Translations under genes and position numbers: made by a program
Part shown: piece after piece, positions 43,613 through 53,658 of the stretch
Position numbering within the stretch: the first letter of the stretch is position 1
Layout of the letters: each line of letters opens with the position of its first letter
NCBI RefSeq assembly: GCF_042665255.1
Contig: NZ_JBHTCD010000018.1
Direction: 5' to 3' (one strand)
DNA from: Insolitispirillum peregrinum
GTDB taxonomy: Bacteria; Pseudomonadota; Alphaproteobacteria; Rhodospirillales; Rhodospirillaceae
DNA length: 64,000 nt
Notes under the pieces: model-generated
Seen by the model: only the letters and a program-made list of their open reading frames with translations
The model's database searches: none
What the model was told of the DNA's origin: nothing

Positions 43613-44422
43613 ATGCGCCTTCCCCTGCTTCGTTCTGTCGGCCTGCTGGCCGTCGTTCTGGCCGCCTCCGTTGGTATTGACAGTGCGGGAGCCAGGGCTG
43701 CCTCCCATCTGGACAGCATTCAGAAGAGCGGGCGCCTGCGGGTCTGCATCTGGCCGGCCTACTTTGGTATTACCTATCGCAATCCCCGCAATGGTCAGCT
43801 GGAAGGCATCGATATCGACCTTGCCCACCAACTGGCCAGTGACCTGAAGGTGTCGGCCGAGTTTGTTGACAGCTCGTTTGCCGATCTGGTGAAAAACCTG
43901 ACCACCGACGCCTGCGACATCGCCATGCACGCCGTCGGAGTCCGTCCGGACCGGGCCGAGCACATGGATTTCAGCGCCCCCTATCTGGTCAGCGGTATCT
44001 ATGCCGTTGCGCCCCGGACTCATGCCTCGATCAGGACCTGGGCGGATATCGACCAGCCCGGCCATGTGGTGGTGGTCCAGAAAGGCACCTACATGGAGCC
44101 GGTGATGCGGGAAACGCTGAAAAAGGCCCAGGTGGCGGTGGTTGAGGATTTCAAGCAGCGGGAGCAGGAGGTCGAAAGTGGCCGTGCTGACGTGTTCATG
44201 ACCGATTACCCCTATGGTCAGCGCATGGCGACCCAAACGCCGTGGGCGACTCTGCTGGCTCCGCCGACTCCGCTGGCTCCGACGCCCTATGCCTACGCCG
44301 TCCCCAAGGGGGATAGTGTCTGGCTGGCGCGGGTCAATCAGTTTGTCAGCGATATCAAGCGGGATGGTCGCCTGACCACCTATGCCGAAAAGAACGGTCT
44401 GGCTCCGATCATCGCCCCCTGA
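43613..44422 (+). CDS. Amino acid-type solute-binding protein (SBP family 3)
   Basis: A 269-residue periplasmic protein. The signal peptide ends near GARA-ASHLDSIQ. The mature part starts IQKSGRLRVCIWPAYFGITYRNPRNGQLEGIDIDLAHQLA, then DACDIAMHAVGVRPDRAEHMDFSAPYLVSGIY, both typical of the polar amino acid receptor family. ATG 43613 has AGGA upstream. No permease or ATPase follows, so it could serve a distant importer or act as a ligand receptor for the divergently encoded kinase (inferred). Confidence 0.82.
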   Translation: MRLPLLRSVGLLAVVLAASVGIDSAGARAASHLDSIQKSGRLRVCIWPAYFGITYRNPRNGQLEGIDIDLAHQLASDLKVSAEFVDSSFADLVKNLTTDACDIAMHAVGVRPDRAEHMDFSAPYLVSGIYAVAPRTHASIRTWADIDQPGHVVVVQKGTYMEPVMRETLKKAQVAVVEDFKQREQEVESGRADVFMTDYPYGQRMATQTPWATLLAPPTPLAPTPYAYAVPKGDSVWLARVNQFVSDIKRDGRLTTYAEKNGLAPIIAP

Positions 44423-44696
44423 GCCTTGTCAGGGAAAGATGCGGACAGGATGAAAAAGCGGTCAGCGACACGGTTTTTCATCTTCTGTCGCGGTCGCCAT
44501 TTTGTTGCGTATGCAACAATCGCAACAGTTAGCCTGTCCAACTGTGGCAGCATGATCCACTGCTTCCCCTGATCGCCCGCTGGTTCCGGTTGCGACCAGG
44601 ATCGTTCCAGCGGATTGCTGTTTCCGGTTGGACCGCAGACGCCCGGCCAACCCAGCAGCCGGGCCTTGGTGTCTCATCGGCGTGTTTCAGCACGCC
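44423..44696. promoter_or_regulatory. Gap with a GCAAC-type dyad
   Basis: The only structure I see is TTGTTGCGTATGCAACAA at 44502-44519, a dyad with seven-base arms, followed by another GCAACA at 44521-44527. This is operator-like, of the kind bound by MarR- or LacI-type regulators. It lies between the ends of two converging genes, so what it would control is unclear. Confidence 0.35.
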
Positions 44697-44912
44697 CTAA
44701 AATGCCGCACGGCCCGTGAGCGGATGCCCGCTCAGCTCGCTGATCAGGTGCGCAGAAAGAACCAGAACAGCCAGCAAAGCGAATGCAAGCAGCCAGCGCC
44801 AGGGGACCACCCACAAGCGGCCCGGCTGGTAAGGCGCACGCTCCTTGATGACGGCCAGAATCACCACTGTCAGGGCGATCCCCAAACCGATCATGGTCTG
44901 TGAACGATCCAT
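44697..44912 (-). CDS. Small two-helix membrane protein (71 aa)
   Basis: ATG 44912 is preceded by AGAGGGT at seven bases. Two membrane helices (IGLGIALTVVILAVI and WRWLLAFALLAVLVLSAHLI) are joined by a basic loop (KERAPYQPGR). It recalls small alphaproteobacterial proteins of unknown function. Divergent from the glutamate dehydrogenase gene. Confidence 0.65.
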   Translation of the reverse strand: MDRSQTMIGLGIALTVVILAVIKERAPYQPGRLWVVPWRWLLAFALLAVLVLSAHLISELSGHPLTGRAAF

Positions 44913-45121
44913 TATTTACCCTCTTCTGTTTCCAAAAAAGAAATTCCAGGAAGTACTTGAATATAAACGGCAAAAAGATCAATTCTTTTGGGCAGGCAAA
45001 CTTGGGTCAGGGCAGGGGAATGCTGCTCTGCAACACCCGATCCCTGTTTGTGCCCAAGGACTGATCTGCAGACGGGCCTCCCCCTTCCCCCCCAAACCGC
45101 CTGTCTGCACCAAGGAGAGTT

Positions 45122-48100
45122 ATGATGGCCAAGAAGGCGGCAGCGACCAAACAGGATTTGATTGAACGGGTTGCCAGGATGGCCCGTGATCGCAACAAGG
45201 GCGCGCCGGGACACGATAACGCTCCGGCTCCCGGTGTGGTGGCCGAGGCTTTTGCCCGTCAGTATTACCGTGATGTTCCGCCCGATGACGTTGACGGACG
45301 CGATCCGGATCAACTGTACGGCGCGGTGGCGTCGCTGCTGGCCTTTGCCCGCCAGCGTCAGCCGGGGGCGCCGAAAATCCGGGTCTTTACCCCCCGCATC
45401 GAGCAGCACGGCTGGCAGAGTGACCACACGGTGGTCGAAATCATCAATGACGACATGCCGTTTCTGGTTGATTCCGTTACTGCCGCGCTGTCGATGCAGG
45501 ATGCCCAGATCCTGATGGTGATCCATCCGGTGATGCACATCCGCCGTGATGCGACCGGCGAGCTGTTCGACCTGCTGGAACCCGATGCCGACCTGCGCGG
45601 CGAGGTGCTGGACGGCATGGTGACGGAATCGGTGATGCACATCGAAATCACCGAGATTTCCGACCCGGCCCGCTTGCAGGCCATTCACCGTGACCTGGAA
45701 GGCGTCCTGTCCGAAAACCGGGCGGCGGTCGAGGACTGGGAACTGGTGCGCGGGAAAGTGGCGCAAGCCCTGGACGACATTGCCGCAACCGAGGCCGGTC
45801 TGGCCGTCGAAGATGCCGGTGAAGTCCACGAATTCCTCAGCTGGCTGCTGGACAACCACTTCACCCTGCTGGGCTATCGCAACCATGTGTTCGACCACCA
45901 CAGCGCACCGGATGGTGTCGATGGTGCCGGGGGACAGTGGACGGTCAGCGTCAGCGATGGTCTGGGCATCCTGCGCGATGAAAGCCAGCTGGTGTTTGAC
46001 GAGCTGCGCAACCTGTCCGGCCTGCCGGCCGATGTGACCGCCTTCCTGAACCGTCCGACCTTCCTGCTGATCACCAAGGCCAACCGCCGGGCACGGGTCC
46101 ATCGGGCGGTGCATATGGATGTGATCGGGATCAAGCGTTTTGATGCCGAAGGCCGGGTGATCGGCCTGCACATGCTGGTCGGCCTGTTCACCTCCAACGT
46201 TTACACCAACAGCGCCAGCTTTGTGCCGGTCCTGCGCCGCAAGATCGAGCGCGTTCTGGCCCGCACCGGTACCCGCCCGTTCAGCCATGACGGCAAGGCG
46301 CTGCTGAACATTCTGGAAAACCTGCCGCGTGACGAGCTGTTCCAGGCCAGCGATGAAAAGCTGCAGGAAATGGCGGTCAGCATCCTGCATCTGCAGGAAC
46401 GCCAGCGGACGGCGGTGCTGGTGCGGCAGGACGAGTTTGAACGCTTTGTCTCCTGTCTGGTCTATGTGCCGCGCGACCGCTATGACACCGCGCTGCGGCT
46501 GGCGATCAAGGGCATTCTGGAAAACGCCTTCCACGGCGGCCTTGACGCTTATTACACCCAGGTGGCCGACAGTCCGCTGGCCCGGCTGCACTTCATCATC
46601 CGCACCCAGCCCGGTCGCCTGCCGGCCTATGACGTGACGGCGATCGAAGCCCGCATCCAGCTGGCCGCCCGCGCCTGGTCCGACCATCTGGCCGACGCCA
46701 TTCTGGCCGCCAAGGGCGAAGAGCAGGGCACCCGCCTGATCCGCCGCTATGGCGATGCCTTCCCGACCTTCTACGAGGAACAGACCTCGGCACAAGGGGC
46801 GGTGTTTGACATCGACCGCATGGAAGAGGCGCTGGAACAGGCCAATGCGGGCAACAGCCATCCGCTGGCGATGAACCTCTATCGTCCGCTGGAAGCCGAC
46901 GACGATGCGGTCCACTTCAAGATTTATCACCCTGACAGTGCCGTCCCGCTGAGCGAAATCCTGCCGATGCTGGAAAACATGGGCTTCAAGGTGATCGGCG
47001 AAGTGCCGTTTGAAGCCTCGCTGGCAGCGGAAAAGGGCCATCCGGCTCGCACCGTCTGGCTGCATGACTTTGACATGCGTGCCGCTGACATCGACCGGGT
47101 GGATATTGTCACCACCCGCGCCGCCTTCCACGAAGCCTTTGCCCGCGTGTGGAACGGCGAGGCAGAAAACGACGGCTTCAACCGTCTGGTGGTTGCCGCC
47201 GGTCTGTCGTGGCGGGACGTGGTGGTGCTGCGTGCCTATGCCAAGTACCTGCGGCAGGCCACCTTTACCTTCAGTCAGGCCAGCATCGAAGCGGCGCTGG
47301 CAGCGCATCCCGACATTGCCCGCACGCTGATCCGCCTGTTCCATGCCCGCTTTGACCCGCATGGCGCCGGTGGCGATGCCGCGGTGTTCCGCCAGCGGAT
47401 CGTCGATGCGCTGGAACAGGTCTCCAGCCCGGACGAAGACCGCATCCTGCGGCGCTTCCTGAACCTGATCGACTGCACCCTGCGCACCAACTTTTACCAG
47501 AAGGACGCTGACGGCCAACCGAAGGGCTATCTGTCGTTCAAGATCGACAGCCGCAACGTCGAAGGCCTGCCGCTGCCGCGTCCGATGGTCGAAGTGTGGG
47601 TCTATAGCCCGCGCGTCGAAGCCATCCATCTGCGTGGTGGCAAGGTTGCCCGTGGCGGCATCCGCTGGTCCGACCGCCGCGAAGACTTCCGTACCGAAAT
47701 CCTCGGCCTGATCAAGGCCCAGATGGTCAAGAATGCGGTGATCGTGCCGGTTGGCTCGAAGGGCGGCTTTGTGGTCAAGCGCCCCCCGACCGAGGGCGGG
47801 CGTGATGCGTTCATGGCCGAAGGCATCGAATGCTACAAGACGCTGATGCGCGGTCTGCTCGACATCACCGACAATCTGGTCAGCGGGCAGGTGGTGCCGC
47901 CGGTCGATGTGGTGCGTCTGGACGAAGACGACCCGTATCTGGTGGTGGCCGCCGACAAGGGTACCGCGACCTTCTCGGACATCGCCAACAGCATCTCGCT
48001 GGATTACGGCTTCTGGCTGGGCGATGCCTTTGCCTCGGGCGGCAGTCAGGGCTATGACCACAAGGCGATGGGTATCACCGCCCGGGGCGGCTGGGAAGCG

Positions 48101-50071
48101 GTGAAGCGCCATTTCCGTGAAATGGGCCGCAACACCCAGGCCGAAGACTTTACTGTGATCGGCATTGGTGACATGTCCGGCGACGTGTTCGGCAACGGCA
48201 TGCTGCTCAGCCCGCATATCCGCCTGATCGGGGCCTTCAACCACATGCACATCTTTGTGGACCCCAACCCGACCGATCCGGCGGCGACGCTGGCCGAACG
48301 TCAGCGCATGTTTGCCCTGCCGCGTTCGAGCTGGGCCGACTATGACCGGGCGCTGATCTCCGAAGGCGGCGGCGTGTTCGAGCGCAGCGCCAAGAAAATC
48401 CCGCTCAGCCCGCAGATCAAGGCCGCCTTTGGCCTGACGGTGGACGAAATTTCGCCCAACGACCTGATTCTGGCGATGCTGAAAGCCGAAGTCGATCTGC
48501 TGTGGTTCGGCGGCATCGGCACCTACATCAAGGCCGCCAGCGAAGCCGACTCGCAGGTGGGCGACCGTGCCAACGATGCCATCCGCATCAATGGCCGCGA
48601 TGTCCGCGCCAAGGTGATCGGCGAAGGGGCCAATCTGGGGGTGACCCAGCGGGGCCGTATCGAATACGCCCGTCAGGGCGCGGGTGGTCGCGGGGGCCGG
48701 ATCAACACCGACGCCATCGACAATTCGGCCGGTGTGGATTGCTCTGACCACGAAGTGAACATCAAGATCCTGCTGAACGGCATCGTCGCCGAAGGCGACA
48801 TGACCCTGAAGCAGCGCAACAGCCTGCTGGTGGACATGACCGAAGAGGTCGGCCTGCAGGTTCTGCGCGACAATTATCTGCAAACGCAGGCCATCAGCCT
48901 GATGCAGAGTCAGGGCGTTGACCTGCTGGACCATCAGGCCCGCCTGATGCGGATGCTGGAAAAGTCGGGTCGCCTGAACCGCGCCATCGAGTTCCTGCCC
49001 GATGACGAGGAACTGGCCAACCGGCAAAAGGCCAAGCAGGGTCTGACCCGGCCCGAACTGGCGGTGCTGATCGCCTATTCCAAGATGTGGCTGTTTGACG
49101 AAATCGTGCAGAGCGATCTGCCCGATGATCCGATGATGGTCGAGGATCTGGTCAGCTATTTCCCGGCGCCGTTGCAGCAGCGCTTCCGCGAGCAGATCGG
49201 CGCACACAAGCTGCGGCGTGAAATCATCGCAACGCATGCCACCAACAGCATGATCAACCGGGTCGGCGGAACCTTTGTCACTCAGATCATCGAAAAGACC
49301 GGCATGCCGCCCGCCGACATTGCCCGTGCCTATCTGGTGGCCCGTGATGCCTTTGGCGTGCGCGATGTCTGGCAGGGGATCGAGCAGCTCGACAACGAGG
49401 TGTCGGCGGAACTGCAACAGGAAATGTTGCAGGAAACCAACCGGCTGCTCGAACGCGCCACGTTGTGGGTGCTGCGCCATGCTGCCCGTCCGATTGATAT
49501 GGGCCGTCTGATTGCCGACATTGGCGAAGGGCGCATTGCCCTCAGCCAGTGCCTGCATGAGGTCTGCCCGTCCGATCTGGCCGCCGCCATCGAAGCGCGG
49601 GCCACCCGCTATGGTCAGGCCAACGTCCCCTCTCGTCTGGCCAGTCAGGTCGCCGAAATGATTGTGCTGGCGTCGGCACCTGATGTGGTGCGGCTGGCAC
49701 AGGATCAGGCGGTACCGGTGGCAACCGCCGCCCGTTACTTCTTCCTGGTCGGGTCCCGCTTCCTGCTGGGCTGGCTGCGCGGCTGTGCCGAAGGGGTGGC
49801 CAAGCATGGTAGCCACTGGGAAAAGCTGGCGATTGCGGCGGTGATCGACGAGCTGTATGCCGATCAGCGGGCGATGACTGCCGCTGTGCTGCAACAGGCC
49901 GGAGACAGCCTGCACGATCCGCTGGCCGCCATCGAAACCTGGGCCGATATCCGCCGACCGGCGGTGGAACGGGCCGAGCAGCTGATTGGGGAACTGCGGG
50001 CCGCCGTCGCTGTCGATCTGGCGATGCTGACCGTGGCCAGCCGCCAGTTCGGTACCCTGAAGGGGCATTAA
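45122..50071 (+). CDS. gdhB: NAD-specific glutamate dehydrogenase, large (180 kDa) class
   Basis: A 1649-residue enzyme that deaminates glutamate to 2-oxoglutarate with NAD. The first half is the regulatory region peculiar to this class (ACT-like folds with VVEIINDDMPFLVDSVTAAL). The catalytic core follows from about residue 720 (GGIRWSDRREDFRTEILGLIKAQMVKNAVIVPVGSKGGFVVK), with the Rossmann part at GDMSGDVFGNGMLLSP and IGEGANLGVTQ. AAGGAG precedes ATG 45122/45125; the second ATG has the better spacing. Its TAA stop is shared with the start of an A+B palindromic element. It stands alone as a transcription unit. Confidence 0.93.
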   Translation: MMAKKAAATKQDLIERVARMARDRNKGAPGHDNAPAPGVVAEAFARQYYRDVPPDDVDGRDPDQLYGAVASLLAFARQRQPGAPKIRVFTPRIEQHGWQSDHTVVEIINDDMPFLVDSVTAALSMQDAQILMVIHPVMHIRRDATGELFDLLEPDADLRGEVLDGMVTESVMHIEITEISDPARLQAIHRDLEGVLSENRAAVEDWELVRGKVAQALDDIAATEAGLAVEDAGEVHEFLSWLLDNHFTLLGYRNHVFDHHSAPDGVDGAGGQWTVSVSDGLGILRDESQLVFDELRNLSGLPADVTAFLNRPTFLLITKANRRARVHRAVHMDVIGIKRFDAEGRVIGLHMLVGLFTSNVYTNSASFVPVLRRKIERVLARTGTRPFSHDGKALLNILENLPRDELFQASDEKLQEMAVSILHLQERQRTAVLVRQDEFERFVSCLVYVPRDRYDTALRLAIKGILENAFHGGLDAYYTQVADSPLARLHFIIRTQPGRLPAYDVTAIEARIQLAARAWSDHLADAILAAKGEEQGTRLIRRYGDAFPTFYEEQTSAQGAVFDIDRMEEALEQANAGNSHPLAMNLYRPLEADDDAVHFKIYHPDSAVPLSEILPMLENMGFKVIGEVPFEASLAAEKGHPARTVWLHDFDMRAADIDRVDIVTTRAAFHEAFARVWNGEAENDGFNRLVVAAGLSWRDVVVLRAYAKYLRQATFTFSQASIEAALAAHPDIARTLIRLFHARFDPHGAGGDAAVFRQRIVDALEQVSSPDEDRILRRFLNLIDCTLRTNFYQKDADGQPKGYLSFKIDSRNVEGLPLPRPMVEVWVYSPRVEAIHLRGGKVARGGIRWSDRREDFRTEILGLIKAQMVKNAVIVPVGSKGGFVVKRPPTEGGRDAFMAEGIECYKTLMRGLLDITDNLVSGQVVPPVDVVRLDEDDPYLVVAADKGTATFSDIANSISLDYGFWLGDAFASGGSQGYDHKAMGITARGGWEAVKRHFREMGRNTQAEDFTVIGIGDMSGDVFGNGMLLSPHIRLIGAFNHMHIFVDPNPTDPAATLAERQRMFALPRSSWADYDRALISEGGGVFERSAKKIPLSPQIKAAFGLTVDEISPNDLILAMLKAEVDLLWFGGIGTYIKAASEADSQVGDRANDAIRINGRDVRAKVIGEGANLGVTQRGRIEYARQGAGGRGGRINTDAIDNSAGVDCSDHEVNIKILLNGIVAEGDMTLKQRNSLLVDMTEEVGLQVLRDNYLQTQAISLMQSQGVDLLDHQARLMRMLEKSGRLNRAIEFLPDDEELANRQKAKQGLTRPELAVLIAYSKMWLFDEIVQSDLPDDPMMVEDLVSYFPAPLQQRFREQIGAHKLRREIIATHATNSMINRVGGTFVTQIIEKTGMPPADIARAYLVARDAFGVRDVWQGIEQLDNEVSAELQQEMLQETNRLLERATLWVLRHAARPIDMGRLIADIGEGRIALSQCLHEVCPSDLAAAIEARATRYGQANVPSRLASQVAEMIVLASAPDVVRLAQDQAVPVATAARYFFLVGSRFLLGWLRGCAEGVAKHGSHWEKLAIAAVIDELYADQRAMTAAVLQQAGDSLHDPLAAIETWADIRRPAVERAEQLIGELRAAVAVDLAMLTVASRQFGTLKGH

Positions 50072-50448
50072 AGCAAATCCCGAGCAGATGGACACATCTG
50101 CGACGACGCATTTGCTTAAATAACAAGTCATTAGAGCATTTATCGTGATCCTTGGAGACCGAGAAATGCTCTAACGCATTGTGCGAAAAGTGGGAACCGG
50201 CACGGTATACGACAGTTTGAAAACAAGAGCGGGCTGCCGCCCGGACCGGCTCGGGGCCTGAGGCCCCGAACCCCCATTTTCTCTTTTATGATCAAAGGAA
50301 TGGGGTCTGGGGCCGACTGGCCCCAGCGAGGTGTGGAGCAGCGCTCCACATCCTTAGAGCGTTTTCACACCGAGCGAAAACGCTCTCCCTTTTTAGGGCC
50401 GCATTTTCCGAGTCGTTGACCGGAGACGGTCAACTTGAAAATGCTCTA
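50069..50448. repeat. Stack of palindromic elements filling the gdhB-polA gap
   Basis: The whole gap is repeat DNA. In order: A+B composite (50069-50173), half a C element (50174-50200), an F element (50201-50354) with its left end and both hairpins but no right end, and a D+E composite (50355-50448). The gdhB stop TAA (50069-50071) begins the first, and the polA stop TAG (minus strand, 50446-50448) ends the last. The hairpins probably act together as the terminator for both genes. Confidence 0.8.
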
Positions 50449-53196
50449 ATGCGCCCCGGCCCAGGTGTCGGCCACGCCGGTTTCCACCACCAGCGGCACC
50501 GATAACGAGGCAGCGCCTTCCATCACCTGCCGCACCAGCGCGGCAGTGGCGTCGGCCTCGGCTTCGGGGACTTCCAGCACCAGTTCATCGTGGACCTGCA
50601 ACAGCAGCCGGGCCTGAAGGCCCGCTGCCTGCAAGGCGGCGGGCAGGGCAATCATCGCCCGCTTGATGATGTCAGCGGCCCCGCCCTGAATTGGCGCATT
50701 GATTGCCGACCGTTCGGCAAAGCCGCGCAGGGTGGGGTTCTTTTCCCCGATTCCCGGCGTAAAGCACTTGCGGCCAAACAGGGTGCGCACAAAGCCGTTC
50801 TTGCGTGCCTCGTCCTTGGTCCGCTCCATATAGGCGAGGATTTCCGGGAAGCGGGCAAAGTAGGCATCAATGAACGCCTGTGCCTCGCCACGGGAAATCC
50901 CCAGTTGCCGCGCCAGCCCAAAGGCCGAAATGCCATAGATGATCCCGAAGTTGATCGCCTTGGCCCGGCGGCGGATCATCGGGTCCATGCCGTCCATCGG
51001 CACCCCGAACACCTGACTGGCGGTCAGGGCGTGGATGTCCTGATCCTCGGCAAAGGCCGTGCGCAAGGCCGGGATGTCGGCCACATGGGCCATCAGGCGC
51101 AGTTCGATCTGCGAATAGTCGGCGGCGAGGATTTTATGGCCCGGCTCGGCGACGAAGGCGGCGCGGATTTTGCGGCCTTCCTCGGTGCGGATCGGGATGT
51201 TTTGCAGGTTGGGGTCCGACGACGACAGCCGTCCGGTCGAGGTGATGGTCAGGGCAAAGCTGGTGTGGACCCGCTGCTGCTCATCCATCGCTGCGATCAG
51301 GGCGTCGGTGTAGGTGCTTTTCAGCTTCTGGATCGAACGCCAGTCCAGCACGCGGGCGGGCAGGTCGTGCCCTGCGGCGGCCAGCTCTTCCAGTACTTCG
51401 GCGTTGGTGGAATAGGTGCCGGTCTTGCCCTTTTTGCCGCCCTTCAAGCCCATTTTCTCAAACAGGATTTCGGCCAGTTGCTTGGGCGAGCCAACGTTGA
51501 ACTCTTCCCCGGCCAGCGCGTGAATCTGCTTTTCCAGCTCGACCATCCGGCCAGCAAAATCGTTCGACAGTTCTTTCAGATACAGGGCGTTGATCTTGAT
51601 CCCCTGCTGCTCCATCGCAAACAGCAACGGCACCAGTGGCCGGTCGAGTGTCTCGTGGACCGCCACCATCCGTTCGCTCAGCAGGCGCTCGCGCAGCAGC
51701 AGGTACAGGCGCAGGGTGATGTCGGCGTCTTCGGCGGCATAGGCCAGCGCCTTGTCGAGCGGCACCTTGTCAAAAGTGATCATCGACCGCCCGGAGCCAC
51801 AGACCTCACTGAAGGGAATGGTGGTGTGCGACAGGTGCAACTTGGCCAGCTCGTCCATGCCGTGACCGTGCAGGGAGCCATCCAGCACGTAGGACAGCAC
51901 CATACTGTCATCGACCGGGGCAACGACGGGCACCGCCGTTCCATGCAGGCGATAGGCCCGCCGCAGGATGTGCAGGTCGTATTTCAGGTTATGGCCGACC
52001 TTCAGCACGCCGGGGTTTTCCAGCAGCGGGCGCAGGATTTCCAGCGCCTCGGCCAGCGGAATCTGGCGCGGTGGTGCCCCGCCGCCACTCAGCAGATCGC
52101 CTGCGCCGTCCGGGTTGACGTGGGCCAGCGGGATATAGCACGCCTTGCCCGGCGTCAGTGCCAGCGACACCCCGACCAGATCGGCTTTCTGGGTATCCAG
52201 ACCAGTAGTTTCGGTATCAATCGCCACCATCGTTTGCGCCTGCGCCACCCACCAGCGCAGACGGTCGGCATCCTGCACCAGTTCATAGGCCACATCGTCG
52301 GGAGCCGCACTGGCCGCAGCCTGCGGCGTGCTGGCCTGTGCGGCGGCCCGACCCTGCACCTGTGCCAGCAGGCGGCGGAATTCCATCCGCTCAAGGAAGG
52401 CGCACAGGTCATCGACCACCGGCACGGTCTTGGTGAACTGGTCGATGGTTTCGGCCAGCGGCACGGTGTCGCACAACGTCACCAGCCGCTTGGACACCCG
52501 TGCCAGTTCGGCATTGTCCAGCAGGGTCTGGCGGCGCTTGGGCTGCTTGATGGTTTCCGCCTGCTCCAGCAGGGCTTCCAGCGTACCGAACTCGCCGATC
52601 AACTGGGCGGCGGTCTTGATGCCGATCCCCGGCACCCCCGGCACGTTGTCGGCGGCATCGCCACACAGGGCCTGCACGTCCACCACCTGCTCGGGCGGGA
52701 CACCGAATTTCTCGATCACTTCGGCGCGGGTGATCGCCTTGTTCTTCATCGCATCCCACAGGCTGATGCGGTCATCGACCAGCTGCATCAGGTCCTTGTC
52801 GGAAGAGACCACCGTCACCATGAACCCCTGCGCCGCCGCTTGGCGGGCATAGGTGGCAATGATGTCGTCGGCCTCGTAGCCTTCCATCTCTATGCACGGC
52901 ACGTTCAGTGCCCGCACCGCGTCGCGGATCAGCGGAAACTGCGGCACCAGATCTTCGGGGGCAGGGGGGCGATGGGCCTTGTAGTCCGGGTAAAAGTCGT
53001 TGCGGAATGACTTGCGGGCGGCATCAAGGATCACCGCCACATGGCTGGCGTCGGTATCCTCGATCAGCTTCATCATCATCGAGGTGAAGCCGGAAACGGC
53101 GTTGGTCGGCGTCCCGTCACGGGTGGTCAGCGGTGGCAGCGCATGATAGGCGCGAAAGATGAATCCCGAGCCATCCACCAAGAACAGGTGCTTCAT
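50446..53196 (-). CDS. polA: DNA polymerase I
   Basis: A 916-residue polymerase with all three domains. The N-terminal 5' nuclease (MKHLFLVDGSGFIFRAYHALPPL, VSSDKDLMQLVDD), the 3'-5' exonuclease with intact acidic residues (IDTETTGLDTQKADLVGV) and the polymerase (motif A ADYSQIELRLMAH, motif B RRAKAINFGIIYG, motif C LLQVHDELVLEVPE) are present. I prefer ATG 53196 to the TTG at 53208. It acts in Okazaki fragment processing and repair. The C-terminus (TWAGAH) is normal, and a D+E repeat starts right at the stop codon. Confidence 0.96.
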   Translation of the reverse strand: MKHLFLVDGSGFIFRAYHALPPLTTRDGTPTNAVSGFTSMMMKLIEDTDASHVAVILDAARKSFRNDFYPDYKAHRPPAPEDLVPQFPLIRDAVRALNVPCIEMEGYEADDIIATYARQAAAQGFMVTVVSSDKDLMQLVDDRISLWDAMKNKAITRAEVIEKFGVPPEQVVDVQALCGDAADNVPGVPGIGIKTAAQLIGEFGTLEALLEQAETIKQPKRRQTLLDNAELARVSKRLVTLCDTVPLAETIDQFTKTVPVVDDLCAFLERMEFRRLLAQVQGRAAAQASTPQAAASAAPDDVAYELVQDADRLRWWVAQAQTMVAIDTETTGLDTQKADLVGVSLALTPGKACYIPLAHVNPDGAGDLLSGGGAPPRQIPLAEALEILRPLLENPGVLKVGHNLKYDLHILRRAYRLHGTAVPVVAPVDDSMVLSYVLDGSLHGHGMDELAKLHLSHTTIPFSEVCGSGRSMITFDKVPLDKALAYAAEDADITLRLYLLLRERLLSERMVAVHETLDRPLVPLLFAMEQQGIKINALYLKELSNDFAGRMVELEKQIHALAGEEFNVGSPKQLAEILFEKMGLKGGKKGKTGTYSTNAEVLEELAAAGHDLPARVLDWRSIQKLKSTYTDALIAAMDEQQRVHTSFALTITSTGRLSSSDPNLQNIPIRTEEGRKIRAAFVAEPGHKILAADYSQIELRLMAHVADIPALRTAFAEDQDIHALTASQVFGVPMDGMDPMIRRRAKAINFGIIYGISAFGLARQLGISRGEAQAFIDAYFARFPEILAYMERTKDEARKNGFVRTLFGRKCFTPGIGEKNPTLRGFAERSAINAPIQGGAADIIKRAMIALPAALQAAGLQARLLLQVHDELVLEVPEAEADATAALVRQVMEGAASLSVPLVVETGVADTWAGAH

Positions 53197-53239
53197 ACCG
53201 TTTCCCAATCAGCAGGGTAAAAAAACAGAAGAACAGCAG

Positions 53240-53455
53240 GCTACCGCCTGTACCCTTTCGAGGGCCAATGCTCCCGTTTTTTCTTTGATAATCGAATTAA
53301 TGGGGTCTGGGGCCAAGACCTGTGAGCTGTAAAGCTTACAGGTCTTTCTCTTTGAAGTGTCGTATTGTTTTTGCGAAAACCGGTTCCCACTTTTCGCACA
53401 ATACTCCGAAGGCCCCAGCGAGGTGTGGAGCCGCGCTCCACGATCCTGTGCCCCC
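53240..53455. repeat. F element interrupted by an I+C composite
   Basis: The outer parts (53240-53309 and 53409-53455) match F elements: TACCGCC, AATGGGGTCTGGGGCC, then GGCCCCAGCGAGGTGTGGAGC. Between them, 53310-53408 is an I+C unit (TGTGAGCTG..., then a C palindrome 53363-53405). The break is in the GGGGCC/GGCCCC hairpin, the same place where an A+B composite entered the copy at 941. Confidence 0.6.
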
Positions 53456-53460
53456 GTGCC

Positions 53461-53658
53461 TTAGTGGGCGGCGCTGATCTTTGCACCCGGCTTCAGCACG
53501 AAATGCCTGGAGCAGTACGGGCAGACCACGCCGTCTTCGGCATCGACGTGCAGGTAAACCTTGGGGTGGCCCAGGGCGGGGGTCCCGCCATCACAGGAAA
53601 CTTCCAGAGCTTCGACTTCGATGACTTCCTGCACCGGGGTAGTGGCGGCCTGCGACAT
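53461..53658 (-). CDS. Zinc-finger (zf-CHCC) protein, complex I NDUFS6-like
   Basis: A 65-residue protein with the zinc site C23, H31, H37 region, then CPYC (46-49) in GVVCPYCSRHFVLKPG. It belongs to the zf-CHCC family, whose eukaryotic member is the 13-kDa NDUFS6 subunit of respiratory complex I. Alphaproteobacteria carry it as a separate gene. AGGAA precedes ATG 53658. It stands alone, between repeats and a divergent ABC gene. Confidence 0.82.
   Translation of the reverse strand: MSQAATTPVQEVIEVEALEVSCDGGTPALGHPKVYLHVDAEDGVVCPYCSRHFVLKPGAKISAAH

Noticed and set aside
44912..50131. A 1739-codon open frame antisense to gdhB
   Set aside because: It mirrors the codon pattern of gdhB, as expected in high-GC DNA. 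It has no ribosome binding site or recognisable domain, and it reads through repeat elements at its 5' end.
50590..53010. An 806-codon open frame antisense to polA
   Set aside because: Low-complexity shadow translation rich in Q, G, H and R, with no family resemblance; polA is certain on the other strand.
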